DNA from: Anaerolineales bacterium | GTDB lineage: Bacteria > Chloroflexota > Anaerolineae > Anaerolineales > UBA11858 | Assembly (NCBI GenBank): GCA_024763275.1 | Contig: JANTFT010000009.1 | Coordinates: 1-54,506 of the forward strand | Direction: 5' to 3' | DNA length: 54,506 bases | Part shown: positions 1-7,753 of the stretch, in pieces | Numbering within the stretch: position 1 is the first letter of the stretch | Layout: each line of letters opens with the position of its first letter | Notes under the pieces: model-generated | The model's database searches: none | What the model was told of the DNA's origin: nothing | Seen by the model: the letters and a program-made list of their open reading frames with translations, nothing else | Program-made: the position numbers and the translations under genes

Positions 1-78
1 AAAACAGGAGGCTCCCACGTCAAGGCAGAGATTGGGAAGTGGATTTATGGTTGGAAAAAAGGGCTAAAATCGCTATAT

Positions 79-106
79 AAAAAAAAGGAGCCGAAGAATC
101 GGCTCC
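79..106 (-). terminator. Intrinsic terminator of the selenoprotein gene
   Basis: On the minus strand an 8-bp stem (GGAGCCGA / TCGGCTCC, 87-106) with a 4-base loop is followed by eight T residues (86-79). It lies 11 bases past the stop codon at 118. Bases 1-78 beyond it show no gene that I can support. Confidence 0.85.
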
Positions 107-117
107 GTTTTTCACCC

Positions 118-864
118 TCATTTGAGCAAGAGTTTAGATATCTCTTCCACGTTCCAATTGTGGATCACTTTCCCTTCGAGATAGAATGTCGGGGTGGTCA
201 GGTTGCCTCCAGTCCATTCCTTCAACTGGCTGGCTGCTGCCGGATTGCGGGTGACGTCATATTCCGTATAGCGGATACCGTTCTCATCCAGCCAGAGCCT
301 GGCCCGCCGGCATCCCGGGCACCATTTGTTGCAGAACAGGACCAACCCTTCTAGGTCCAGCTCAGCTGTCACTGGCTCAGCCGACTTGACCGGCTGGTAG
401 TCAGGCTGGATGCGGCGGATCTCCTGGAAGAGGACCTTGTTGTCAGGCTGTTCATCAATATCGTGGATATCCACGTACTGAACAACACCATCCTTGTCAA
501 TAATAAATATCGCCCGCTCGGAACGACCTTCAGCTTCCCGGAAAGCTCCGTAGAGCTGAGCTGTCTTTCCATGAGGCCAGAAATCGCTCAGCAGGGGATA
601 GGTTATCCCTCCCAGGCTTTCTGCCCATGCTTTTAATGCCGGGATGTGGTCAATGCTGATGCCCAGAACCTGGACATTTAATTCCGCGAATGCCGCGTAC
701 TCCGCTTCATAAGACGGAATCTGACTGGTTCAAACCGGGGTAAAAGCCATCGGGAAAAAGACCAAAACAGTGGTCTGTCCCCGGAAGTCACTGAGGGTGA
801 CTTCTTTGTCAAGATGGCTTGACAGAGTAAAATCTGGGGCTTGATCTCCAACTTTGATTTTCAT
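118..864 (-). CDS. Selenocysteine-containing peroxiredoxin-glutaredoxin fusion
   Basis: The reading frame from ATG 864 to the stop at 118 has 248 residues if the in-frame UGA at 732-730 is read as selenocysteine (residue 45). The N-terminal half is a thioredoxin-fold AhpC/TSA peroxiredoxin: it starts MKIKVGDQAPDFTL, and the peroxidatic motif reads FTPVUTS where the family has FTPVCT, so Sec replaces exactly the catalytic cysteine. Residues about 170-248 are a glutaredoxin domain with WCPGC (Cys182, Cys185) and a cis-proline TTPTF (Pro225). The likely role is peroxide reduction, with the glutaredoxin domain as built-in reductant. The start has a clear AGGAGAGG site, and a promoter lies at 903-931. 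A conventional reader would call only 118-474 as a lone glutaredoxin. The alternative, a nonsense mutation exactly at the active site with both flanks intact, is less likely. Confidence 0.85.
700..719 (-). promoter_or_regulatory. Candidate bacterial SECIS hairpin
   Basis: Ten bases after the UGA (732-730) the mRNA can fold as UUCCG / CGGAG, then a single bulged U, then CUU / AAG closing a small AUG loop. Bacterial SECIS elements recruit SelB, lie just downstream of the UGA inside the coding region, and in E. coli fdhF carry a bulged U and a G-U loop. Distance and bulge fit; the loop is shorter than in fdhF. The fold was made by eye. Confidence 0.5.
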
Positions 865-902
865 ATACCTCTCCTGATAGTACGTATAGATATGTGTCTT
901 AC

Positions 903-931
903 ACTATAACCTCTTTTCAGGAATTTTCCAA
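903..931 (-). promoter_or_regulatory. Sigma70-type promoter of the selenoprotein gene
   Basis: On the minus strand TTGGAA (931-926), a 17-base spacer and TATAGT (908-903) form a good promoter. Transcription would start near 896, giving a leader of about 30 bases before the AGGAGAGG ribosome site and ATG 864. Confidence 0.6.
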
Positions 932-1077
932 ATATTCCCTGCAGTCTTATACAAACCATATATTCTGCAATCAACGGGGTCAGAAGCTCACTCAGGCTCG
1001 AACCCAAGATCGGGCAAAGTTCTTTCCACCCGACCTGGTGATCCCCAGCAAAACCATTCAGCGCCGTGAGCTGGTTT

Positions 1078-1956
1078 TCAGGCGGTAATCTCAGGACCCG
1101 GGACCCACTCCCGCCAGGCCAGGGTCCAGAGAACCGAGACAAAGCTGACAACAGCGGCCTGGACCAGGACAAGGATCGGCCACAGCAGACAGCAAACGGC
1201 TGCCAGCAAGCCGGGGATAAGCATCATGACCCCCACGGCTATGCTGATAGCAACCTGCAGCAGGAAGATGATCACCGCTGAGCCCAGATTCTCTCCCAGA
1301 ACCTTGAACCCCCGCTGGTAGGAAGCCAGCACACCAGTTCCTTCCAGCATGCAGGCCCGGTTGGCAAAGGTCCGCAGCAGGGAAAGCACCACCGCAACAG
1401 GAACCAGCACACATGCCAGGGCCAGCAAAGGAGTTATAGCCTTCCAGCCCTCCCCCAGCAGCCGGCTTCCCTGATTCCAGTCAAGACCACTGGCTGCCAG
1501 CAAAGTAGCTACGGAAAAGAAAAGCAGGATTAGGGCCGGAATTGCCGGGATCAAACCGATTCCCAGCAGCGCCCAGCCCCTCTCCCATCCAGCCTGGAAG
1601 GCAGACATGAAATCCGTCGAGCGGCTTTCTTCCAGATCATCCACCGCGCTGATCATCCCTCCCCGGGCGATCGTTCCCAGAACCCAGAACACCAGGGCGA
1701 TCAGAAAGATCAGCAAAACAAGCAGGACGATGATTCCGGCCGCGGGGGTGGGCAGCTGCCCTCCTCGAAAATGACCTCCGAAATCAAAGTTGGGCAGGTC
1801 CTCCCAGCGGAAATCCTTCCCTTGAATAATATAGCCGCTCTGGCCGGACCCCCCGGATCCAGCCCCGCCAAGCACTGCCAGGACACCCAGCAGTACGATA
1901 AAGACATTATTCCGGAGCGTGTCCCAGGCCCGGGACAGCAATTTGCCATAATCCAT
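1078..1956 (-). CDS. Multipass membrane protein of unknown function
   Basis: This encodes 292 residues with about six hydrophobic segments (near residues 18-32, 72-94, 125-150, 170-195, 230-255 and 258-285). The start MDYGKLLSRAWDTL at 1956 follows GGGAGGGAAAG and is preferred over an in-frame upstream start at 1989. A short cytosolic amphipathic start followed by membrane helices recalls the loose group of proteins related to the membrane domain of glycerophosphodiester phosphodiesterases, but no catalytic motif is visible. It stands alone between the selenoprotein gene and a divergent lipoprotein gene. No function is assigned. Confidence 0.75.
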   Translation of the reverse strand: MDYGKLLSRAWDTLRNNVFIVLLGVLAVLGGAGSGGSGQSGYIIQGKDFRWEDLPNFDFGGHFRGGQLPTPAAGIIVLLVLLIFLIALVFWVLGTIARGGMISAVDDLEESRSTDFMSAFQAGWERGWALLGIGLIPAIPALILLFFSVATLLAASGLDWNQGSRLLGEGWKAITPLLALACVLVPVAVVLSLLRTFANRACMLEGTGVLASYQRGFKVLGENLGSAVIIFLLQVAISIAVGVMMLIPGLLAAVCCLLWPILVLVQAAVVSFVSVLWTLAWREWVPGPEITA

Positions 1957-2261
1957 CTTTCCCTCCCTGATACTCCCTAAACCATCCAATACAGCTTTCC
2001 GCTGCCATTCTCAATCCCATTCTCCTGCCTGGCAGTCACAAGACTTATAACATAAGCCGCTGCTAATCAGTATTTATTTCTACTCCCGGAAGGCAGGGCG
2101 TCCTGCTCCCTATTTTTTAGCGGGTTATCAAATATACGTGCAAGCCCCTTGGGAGTTGTACAAAGGGGGAAACCTGTTCTCTGGCATCCCCGGGAGATAT
2201 GTTGACGGAAGCAGACAAAGGGGTAAACTTAATTATGCCATTCAGCAACAAGGAGCCAGGA

Positions 2262-3134
2262 ATGAAAAGGATAATGATTCTTGGATTGATCATCGCCGTT
2301 AGCGCAGCCGGGTGTGTGCCGCGAGCCAGTGCACCGGCACAGGGTGACGAGCAGGCTATCGCGACCCTGGTGGCTGCCACGCTCACGGCCTCCGCACTGG
2401 ACGAGGGCCCCGCCCAGGCGAATCAGACTGCTGAGCCAGCTCCAACAACCGAAGCCGCGGACTCAGCGGCTCCTGCCAGCACCCCCACCCTGACCCTGAC
2501 ACCCACCCAAACGCCAACGCCCACGATCACCCTGACTCCTACTCTGGCAGCGGGAGATCCGGTGCTGTCCCTGGGAGCCCCGACCTTCGAGGATGACTTT
2601 GACGGAGGGGTGAATTTCTATCTCTATGAGGACAGCCAGGCCAGCTACCAGATCGAGGACGGCCGCATGGTGCTGGTCGCCAAGAAGGCCAACAGTTATG
2701 AAACCTGGAGTCTCGCCTGGGGAGATCTAACTAATTTCTACCTGGAGGTGACGGGAACCTTTGGGGAGGAATGCAGCGGAAAGGATCGCTACGGCCTGAT
2801 CTTCCGTGCGCCAGATACCTCCCAGGGCTATCTGATCAGCATCACCTGCGGCGGGTCCTTCCGCCTCAGCACCTGGGAGAGCGACGTGGAGGAATACACC
2901 AGCATCAAGAAATGGACCTCCAGCCTGTATATCAATACCGGGCCGGGCGGAACCAATCGGCTGGGCATCCGGGCTAAGAACTCCCAGCTGACCGGCTACA
3001 TCAACGGCAACCAGGTATTTGAGCTCAATGACAGCACCTTCAGCAAAGGGCGCTTCGGCGTCATGGTAGCCGCCTCAGACACACCAGGCTTCACTGCCTA
3101 CCTGGACCGGGTGGTATACTGGAAGCTGCCCTGA
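2262..3134 (+). CDS. Lipoprotein with Thr/Pro linker and jelly-roll domain
   Basis: The 290-residue protein starts at MKRIMILG (2262, after AAGGAGCCAGGA) and has a lipobox ending in AAGC, so it should be exported and lipidated. Residues about 60-110 form a low-complexity Thr/Pro linker rich in TPT units, a common style in Anaerolineae surface lipoproteins. The C-terminal 190 residues, beginning FEDDFDGG and ending LDRVVYWKLP, look like a concanavalin/LamG or DUF1080-type beta-sandwich, which usually binds carbohydrate. No catalytic residues can be named. It is followed 37 bases later by a second lipoprotein gene and then a terminator, so the two are probably co-transcribed. Confidence 0.8.
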   Translation: MKRIMILGLIIAVSAAGCVPRASAPAQGDEQAIATLVAATLTASALDEGPAQANQTAEPAPTTEAADSAAPASTPTLTLTPTQTPTPTITLTPTLAAGDPVLSLGAPTFEDDFDGGVNFYLYEDSQASYQIEDGRMVLVAKKANSYETWSLAWGDLTNFYLEVTGTFGEECSGKDRYGLIFRAPDTSQGYLISITCGGSFRLSTWESDVEEYTSIKKWTSSLYINTGPGGTNRLGIRAKNSQLTGYINGNQVFELNDSTFSKGRFGVMVAASDTPGFTAYLDRVVYWKLP

Positions 3135-3171
3135 TCGTAAACAACATCCCAAGAAAACGGAGAGAACAGTT

Positions 3172-3546
3172 ATGAAAAGAAGCGACCTTTGGCGATATCT
3201 GGGCCTGTTCTTACTGGCTGCGGCTCTGCTGTCAGCCTGCAGCCTGGGCGCAAATGGAAAGGAAACTTCCCAGGCGCCTGAACTGCCCGAGGATCTGGAT
3301 TCCCTGGTGGTCCTTGCCAAGCTTGACCTGTCCTTGAAAACCGGCCTGGATCTTGAGAAGATCGACACTGTCAGTGTAGAGCAGATCAACTTCTCAGACA
3401 GCAGCCTGGGGGTGCCCGAACCTGGCGTGGAATACGCCCAGGTGGTTACACCAGGCTTGATCATCATCCTGGAAGCTGGTGGAAAGGAGTACGAGTACCG
3501 CGCCTCAGGAGAGCGGGTGATCCAGGTGCCTGACCCGGGTTTCTAG
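3172..3546 (+). CDS. Small lipoprotein, unknown function
   Basis: This 124-residue protein has a signal peptide with lipobox (LLSAC, Cys at about 23) and a mature part of about 100 residues. The region around ISF-like residues reads as alternating beta strands (VEYAQVVTPGLIIILEAGGK), suggesting a small beta domain. The ribosome site is AACGGAGAG before ATG 3172. It sits between the jelly-roll lipoprotein and a strong terminator at 3573-3610. I do not recognise a family. Confidence 0.75.
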   Translation: MKRSDLWRYLGLFLLAAALLSACSLGANGKETSQAPELPEDLDSLVVLAKLDLSLKTGLDLEKIDTVSVEQINFSDSSLGVPEPGVEYAQVVTPGLIIILEAGGKEYEYRASGERVIQVPDPGF

Positions 3547-3572
3547 ACTGACGCGCAATCACTTGCCCGATA

Positions 3573-3610
3573 ACAGACCTCCCGGGTTATTCAAGACCCG
3601 GAAGGTCTGT
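3573..3610 (+). terminator. Terminator after the lipoprotein pair
   Basis: A 15-bp stem with one mismatch (ACAGACCT... / ...AGGTCTGT) and an 8-base loop lies 27 bases after the stop at 3546. The T-tract is poor (TGTATTACTACC), so termination may be incomplete on this strand. Confidence 0.65.
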
Positions 3611-3622
3611 TGTATTACTACC

Positions 3623-3665
3623 TAAAAAAAAGATCAGACAGGCTCAGGGATTGTTGAGCCTGTCT
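3623..3665 (-). terminator. Terminator of the repeat lipoprotein gene
   Basis: On the minus strand the 11-bp arms AGACAGGCTCA / TGAGCCTGTCT (3665-3655 and 3646-3636) are followed by GATC and an eight-T run (3630-3623). It begins 7 bases after the stop at 3672. Confidence 0.85.
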
Positions 3666-3671
3666 TTACAA

Positions 3672-4892
3672 TCATTTAGTGGGACAACCGTTGGGATTGG
3701 TTCCGCCGTGTTCGCTTGGGCACTCATCCAGGCAGTTCTTCACGCCATCACCATCATCATCGCCCAAATCCTCAACTACTCCACAGCCGCAAATCTTTGG
3801 TTCAAACTTCAACGGATCGAAAGGGCAGAGATCGTCGCAATCCTCACAGCCATCAGCATCCTCGTCATGATTGCAGGGGTCTCCGACACAATCAAATTCG
3901 CTCTCAGGGCAGGTGTAGGGATCCTTGCAGTCTATAATCCCGTCCTTGTCAATATCCTTGTCCTTCACCCCACAGCCGCACACCCCCGGCTCAATCTTGT
4001 TGGCGTCAGCCGGGCAGCCGTCAATGCAATCCGCCGTGCCATCCCCATCTGAGTCATAATCGGGATTCCCGCAGCCGCAGGCTCCTGCTGTGTATTTACC
4101 GGGATCATAAGGGCACTGATCCGCGCCGTCTAGCACGCCATCATTATCCTCATCCCTGTCACAGGGATCACCGACCAGGTCGGAATAGGCGATTCCCGGA
4201 CATTGGTCCTCGCAATCAGTGATCCCGTCCTGGTCCTCATCCAGGTCTGCTGCCCCGCAGCCACACACCTCCGGCTCATTCTTGTCAGGATCCTCCGGAC
4301 ACTGGTCCTCACTGTCCGGGATGCCGTCATTATCCGTATCCTTGGTATCATCGGATTGGGGATTTACGTCAGAAGCGGACTCCTCGGTCCTTTCCGGATC
4401 ATTGGGGAAGGCGTCGTTGCAGTTCGCGACACCGTCCTGGTCGCTGTCTGTGTCAGGGTAACCGCAGCCGCACTGCCCCGGTTCTGCTTTCTCCGGGTTT
4501 CCAGGACACCCATCAAGGGCATCGGACAGGCCATCTTGATCAGAATCCACTTGCTCCGGATCATATTCTGGAACAGAGAAGGTCAGTGAGGTTAGCGGCT
4601 TGGTCGATTTATCATCCTGATAGATCCGCAATGTTGCTTCCTCGCCAGGTTCAAAGCCCGGTCCGGTGCACTTGAGAATGTCCGGTTGATCTGCCAGGGT
4701 CTCGCAATCATAAGGATCGCCGTTGACGGTGATGAAATAGCTCTCATCTGCAAAGCGCAGCAGAACTGACAGGATAGCCGGATCCTGATACTCAACTTTG
4801 ACGATGCTGGCATTCTGCTGGGCAGGAAAGAGCAGAGTGCAGGCGGAAAGGCCGAAAAGCACCAAGATAAATATATATAGATACCTTTTCAT
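3672..4892 (-). CDS. Lipoprotein with thrombospondin type 3-like Ca2+ repeats
   Basis: This encodes about 406 residues: a lipoprotein signal (MKRYLYIF...GLSAC), a short beta-rich domain of about 85 residues, then acidic repeats to the C-terminus. Repeat units follow the pattern DxDxDGxxDxxDxCPxDPxK, often ending in PGxCGCG. Five CGCG cores are visible (GQCGCG, EVCGCG, GACGCG, GVCGCG, KICGCG). The aspartate spacing is that of thrombospondin type 3 repeats, which bind calcium in chains, and the paired cysteines should form disulfides outside the cell. Start 4892 is chosen for the signal peptide; ATG 4901 is possible. The likely role is a surface structural or adhesion protein, an inference from the repeats. 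Confidence 0.85.
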   Translation of the reverse strand: MKRYLYIFILVLFGLSACTLLFPAQQNASIVKVEYQDPAILSVLLRFADESYFITVNGDPYDCETLADQPDILKCTGPGFEPGEEATLRIYQDDKSTKPLTSLTFSVPEYDPEQVDSDQDGLSDALDGCPGNPEKAEPGQCGCGYPDTDSDQDGVANCNDAFPNDPERTEESASDVNPQSDDTKDTDNDGIPDSEDQCPEDPDKNEPEVCGCGAADLDEDQDGITDCEDQCPGIAYSDLVGDPCDRDEDNDGVLDGADQCPYDPGKYTAGACGCGNPDYDSDGDGTADCIDGCPADANKIEPGVCGCGVKDKDIDKDGIIDCKDPYTCPESEFDCVGDPCNHDEDADGCEDCDDLCPFDPLKFEPKICGCGVVEDLGDDDGDGVKNCLDECPSEHGGTNPNGCPTK

Positions 4893-5188
4893 AGGAACCA
4901 TCCCTGATTTCCAGGATGCGTGGAAAAGAAAACCTTACCTTTAATCATATACGAAGATTGGAGGAAACTTGCCTTCAAACAAAACTGTAAGGGAAGAATC
5001 CAGCATGCAGGAACACAAACCCTCTGGCTGAATACGCCTTCCAGCTTATTCCTGAAATTCGAGGGATTATTGTTATATATGATAAAATTTTTTATGATTT
5101 TAATGACAATTATCAACAGTAATGATATTTGCTGATGAACGTAATCTATCACCCCATTTACAGTGGTTTCTAAAGAGGAGAGACAGCA
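4893..5188. other. AT-rich divergent intergenic region
   Basis: About 300 bases without a supported gene separate the minus-strand repeat lipoprotein from the plus-strand gene at 5189. The part from 5060 to 5135 is distinctly AT-rich compared with its surroundings, and several TATAAT-like runs occur (for example around 5085-5093). It must hold promoters for both sides, but no single -35/-10 pair stands out. Confidence 0.5.
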
Positions 5189-5611
5189 ATGGATTCCATC
5201 CAACTACAAGAGCTTTTGAGGGGAAGAATACAATCCAGCCTTAAAGGTGCTGATGAATTCGTGAGGGAACGCAGGAAAGCTAACACGGCTCTGCTGGTGA
5301 CCGGCCTGGTCAGTTCAGCAGGAGCCACATTGATAGCCGGCATAACCGCCGCCCAGGGGCCAATTATCGGATCAGGCATAGAAGGCTGGAGACTTGCCTG
5401 CATCGCAGCCGCGATATTTGCCTTCGCGGGGACAGTGAGCAATGGGCTAAGCCAGCAATTGAAGATCAGTGAAAAACTGGTCGAAGGAGCCCATTGTGTT
5501 AACAAACTCAAATCACTTGAGTTAGGGATGTCAACCGGCACCAAAACAGTGGAGGATGTTTCCCGAGAATACGAAGAGATCGCAACCAGCTATCCCGAGC
5601 TCATCAGCTGA
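5189..5611 (+). CDS. Two-helix membrane protein, SLATT-like in layout
   Basis: The 140-residue protein begins after AGAGGAGAGACAGCA. It has a charged amphipathic N-terminus (about 1-32), two closely spaced hydrophobic segments (about 33-52 and 65-85), then a long helical C-terminal tail. The plan of helix, two membrane helices, helix resembles SLATT/DUF4231 membrane proteins, which in other systems act as membrane effectors; here the resemblance is only in layout, and no nucleotide-sensing partner gene is present. The neighbour at 5818 is a zinc-ribbon protein. Function unknown. Confidence 0.65.
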   Translation: MDSIQLQELLRGRIQSSLKGADEFVRERRKANTALLVTGLVSSAGATLIAGITAAQGPIIGSGIEGWRLACIAAAIFAFAGTVSNGLSQQLKISEKLVEGAHCVNKLKSLELGMSTGTKTVEDVSREYEEIATSYPELIS

Positions 5612-5817
5612 CCGGGAATTGAAAAGGAATTGAATATCCACGTTATTCCCGGATGATTGCAAGAACTCAAGGATATCCGGGGCCCTAGAACCCTGGAGAT
5701 CCTTTTTTCCCCATATGTTACACTAATCAATGGTTACCGGGATGTTCTGGCCGAGGCCATCAGAAAATCCGTGGTTGAACAGGACATACCAATAAACCCA
5801 AAACCCGGGAGAGAACG

Positions 5818-6087
5818 ATGCCGGAAATATTTGAATGTGAACAGTGCGGGTCGACATCATTTGAAGAGCTAAATACCAACCAGATAAAATGCTCCTATTG
5901 CGGAACGATTTACAAAAAACACTCTGGTGAACCAGCGGTGGTAATTGGGAAGGGCGCGAATGTCGTGGTTGGAAAGAAGGGGAATGTTGAAATCAAAGGA
6001 GGCCTGGAGATCCAATCCGGAGCGAACTTTGACGTGCAAGGTCAGGTAGTGGTCAATGATCGCAAGAAGAAAAAGGGGGGCGAGTGA
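5818..6087 (+). CDS. Zinc-ribbon protein with short beta-repeat tail
   Basis: This 89-residue protein has an N-terminal zinc ribbon with two CxxC pairs (CEQCG near residue 7 and CSYCG near 28). From residue about 40 the sequence alternates Gly and Val (IGKGANVVVGKKGNVEIKGG), the rhythm of a small right-handed beta-helix as in bactofilins and polymer-forming proteins. It ends in a lysine-rich tail. The start ATG 5818 follows GGGAGAGAAC. It probably shares a transcript with the membrane protein at 5189. A role in protein or nucleic-acid scaffolding is possible but not shown. Confidence 0.7.
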   Translation: MPEIFECEQCGSTSFEELNTNQIKCSYCGTIYKKHSGEPAVVIGKGANVVVGKKGNVEIKGGLEIQSGANFDVQGQVVVNDRKKKKGGE

Positions 6088-6165
6088 ATCCGGGGCCAGT
6101 CCTCACTTATGACCATCCTGGTTTTCTATAAATCATTTTCACAGCTTACTGTTCATTAATTACAC

Positions 6166-6193
6166 AAAAATCCGCCAATAGGCGGATTTTTTT
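6166..6193. terminator. Bidirectional terminator between zinc-ribbon gene and tRNA-Glu
   Basis: AAAAATCCGCC / GGCGGATTTTT with a four-base AATA loop has T-runs on both strands. It ends the plus-strand small-gene unit and, on the minus strand, lies directly after the tRNA gene. Confidence 0.9.
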
Positions 6194-6196
6194 CAG

Positions 6197-6269
6197 TGCC
6201 CCCACGGAGAATCGAACTCCGGTTTTAGCCTTGAGAGGGCTACGTCCTAGGCCGCTAGACGATGGGGGC
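6197..6269 (-). tRNA. tRNA-Glu (anticodon CUC)
   Basis: The 73-base minus-strand sequence folds as a cloverleaf: 7-bp acceptor GCCCCCA / TGGGGGC, D-arm with GTCTAGCGG...GAC, anticodon stem TAGCC / GGCTA around loop CTCTCAA, and T-arm with GTTCGATTC. The loop places CTC at positions 34-36, reading GAG codons. CCA is not encoded, so it must be added by the cell. It is a single gene with a terminator immediately after it. Confidence 0.95.
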
Positions 6270-6390
6270 AAAGCGAAGGTCATTTTAACACGCCCCTGGT
6301 CCAGCGTCAACAAAGCCGAAACCCCTTCTTGCCCCGATTACCGGGTTGCTGTTAGAATACCAGCAGCTACAGGACAGCCCGGGAGGTGCT

Positions 6391-6897
6391 ATGCCCCGAA
6401 AGATCACTGCCAAACAAAAGAATTCCCAGATGTGCTTCGTGTGCGGCCTCAACAACCCAGCCGGCTTGAAAGCCTCCTTTTACGAAGTTGAGGGAGATCA
6501 GCTTGTGGCCCTGTTCACTCCCAGTGAGGAGCACCAGGGCTACGCGGGCAGGCTGCACGGAGGTCTGGCGGCCTCCATTCTGGACGAGACCATCGGCCGG
6601 GCCATGAACATCAATCAGGATGAGATCTGGGGGGTAACAGTTGAATTCACGGTTCGCTACCGGAAGCCGGTCCCACTTAACCAGGAGCTGCGGGTGGTGG
6701 GGAGGATCACGAATCAAAATCGTCGTTTGTTTGAGGGTACGGGGGAAATTCTGCTTCCGAACGGCGAGGTCGCCGTGGAAGGTCATGGGAAATACGTCAA
6801 GCTGCCCCTGGAAGAGATCACCGATTTCGATTATGGAGAGCAGGACTGGAGGACAGTGCTGGACGAGAACGATCCAAAAGAAATAGAACTTCCCTGA
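6391..6897 (+). CDS. PaaI-family hot-dog thioesterase
   Basis: The 168-residue protein begins at ATG 6391 after GGGAGGTGCT; an in-frame start 15 codons upstream has no ribosome site. A short N-terminal part with CFVCG is followed by a hot-dog fold. The motif RLHGGLAASILDETIGRAM (residues about 53-71) is the central-helix signature of PaaI/4HBT-type acyl-CoA thioesterases, with the conserved HGG and the downstream acidic residue. The second half (VEFTVRYRKPVPL) is the usual strand pair. It should hydrolyse an acyl-CoA thioester in the cytosol; the substrate is unknown. It stands alone. Confidence 0.85.
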   Translation: MPRKITAKQKNSQMCFVCGLNNPAGLKASFYEVEGDQLVALFTPSEEHQGYAGRLHGGLAASILDETIGRAMNINQDEIWGVTVEFTVRYRKPVPLNQELRVVGRITNQNRRLFEGTGEILLPNGEVAVEGHGKYVKLPLEEITDFDYGEQDWRTVLDENDPKEIELP

Positions 6898-7033
6898 TCA
6901 AAAAAGGACCATCTCCAAACTGACTGAGGGAAAGAACATTCCCCTGACATCCGGCCTGGCAGCTCGAATGTCTGCTGATTCCGTAATATCCCCCTTCTTG
7001 TTTCAATCCACGAACTTTGTACAGCGAAGATTA

Positions 7034-7459
7034 TTATTCTATGACAAGGTCGCCCTGCAAGGTTAACCCGTTGATGAGGGTGTTGGTGACAGTTCCCCAT
7101 TTGACGCACAGGGCATGTAATTCAGAAAGTTTCTGATGGGATTCAGGGCTGTCCAGAACCAGTCTGTAGCGGATAGCGGTCAGCAAGGGAGGCTTGTCCT
7201 GTCGGTTGGCTTTGATCTCTACACGGGCAGCGCGGATATCCAGATGCATTTTTTCGCTGATAGCATTGACATTGGTCAGGATGCAAGCTCCTAGAGCTGA
7301 GAGCAGCGTTTCGGCAGCGTTGAAACCTGCATTACCGTCGCCTTTCTTGACATTAAGCGTCAGCGTGTGGCCGCGGGTGGCTGCCAGGGCGCGGGATTCA
7401 TCCTGGCAGGACACAGATACAGCATAGCTAGTATTGACATTGGTCTGCGATTTTCTCAT
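7034..7459 (-). CDS. OsmC-family peroxidase-like protein
   Basis: The protein (141 residues from ATG 7459) shows the OsmC/Ohr fold: alternating strands, then GFNAAETLLSALGAC with the first redox cysteine at the start of the long helix, and a second cysteine in LHALCVKWGTVTNTL. OsmC proteins reduce hydroperoxides, and some act on sulfur compounds, through this cysteine pair. The context around the second cysteine differs from the usual CPV. It is the last gene of an apparent operon with an FmdE-like protein, a thioredoxin-like protein and a broken membrane gene. The ribosome site is weak, so coupling to the upstream frame is plausible. Confidence 0.8.
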   Translation of the reverse strand: MRKSQTNVNTSYAVSVSCQDESRALAATRGHTLTLNVKKGDGNAGFNAAETLLSALGACILTNVNAISEKMHLDIRAARVEIKANRQDKPPLLTAIRYRLVLDSPESHQKLSELHALCVKWGTVTNTLINGLTLQGDLVIE

Positions 7460-7753
7460 TATTTGTGGTTGTTTTTCTTCTTGCGGTAAATGCTCTGGCC
7501 AAGACATCCAAGAGGATTGACTTGACCACAATGAACGCACCCGCAATCATCTAGTAGAGGGGAAGAGCGATCAGACCCGGGGTAAAGAGCAGGTGCTCAC
7601 TGATCATCTTTTCGTTGAACCATCCTGACACCTTAAAATCCACCCCCGGGATGACGATGGCAAAGGATCGGGGCAGGCACGATATTTCTGAATTTCAAAA
7701 CCAACCGCAACAATACCCGGACATGCCGCCCAGTCCAAGAAAACCGCTTTCAT
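7428..7753 (-). pseudogene. Broken small membrane protein in the thiol operon
   Basis: ATG 7753 overlaps the stop of the thioredoxin-like gene in a four-base ATGA, so a third operon gene begins here (MKAVFLDWAACPG). The frame is lost within about 40 codons. In another frame a coherent stretch follows: IVIPGVDFKVSGWFNEKM, then LLFTPGLIALPLY, an amber TAG at 7553-7551, then a hydrophobic segment MIAGAFIVVKSILLDVLARAF ending at 7428. One frameshift and one stop codon would restore about 108 residues with one or two membrane helices. I do not recognise the family. The remnant overlaps the start of osmC. Confidence 0.5.

Noticed and set aside
118-474. Stand-alone glutaredoxin of 118 residues
   Set aside because: The frame continues upstream through a UGA at the peroxiredoxin active site to a start with promoter and ribosome site, so this is the C-terminal part of a selenoprotein.
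5657-5872. 71-codon plus-strand frame starting at TTG before the zinc-ribbon gene
   Set aside because: No ribosome site, and it overlaps the well-supported start at 5818. The first half could be a remnant of a gene (LFSPYVTLINGYRDVL is protein-like), but no family could be matched.
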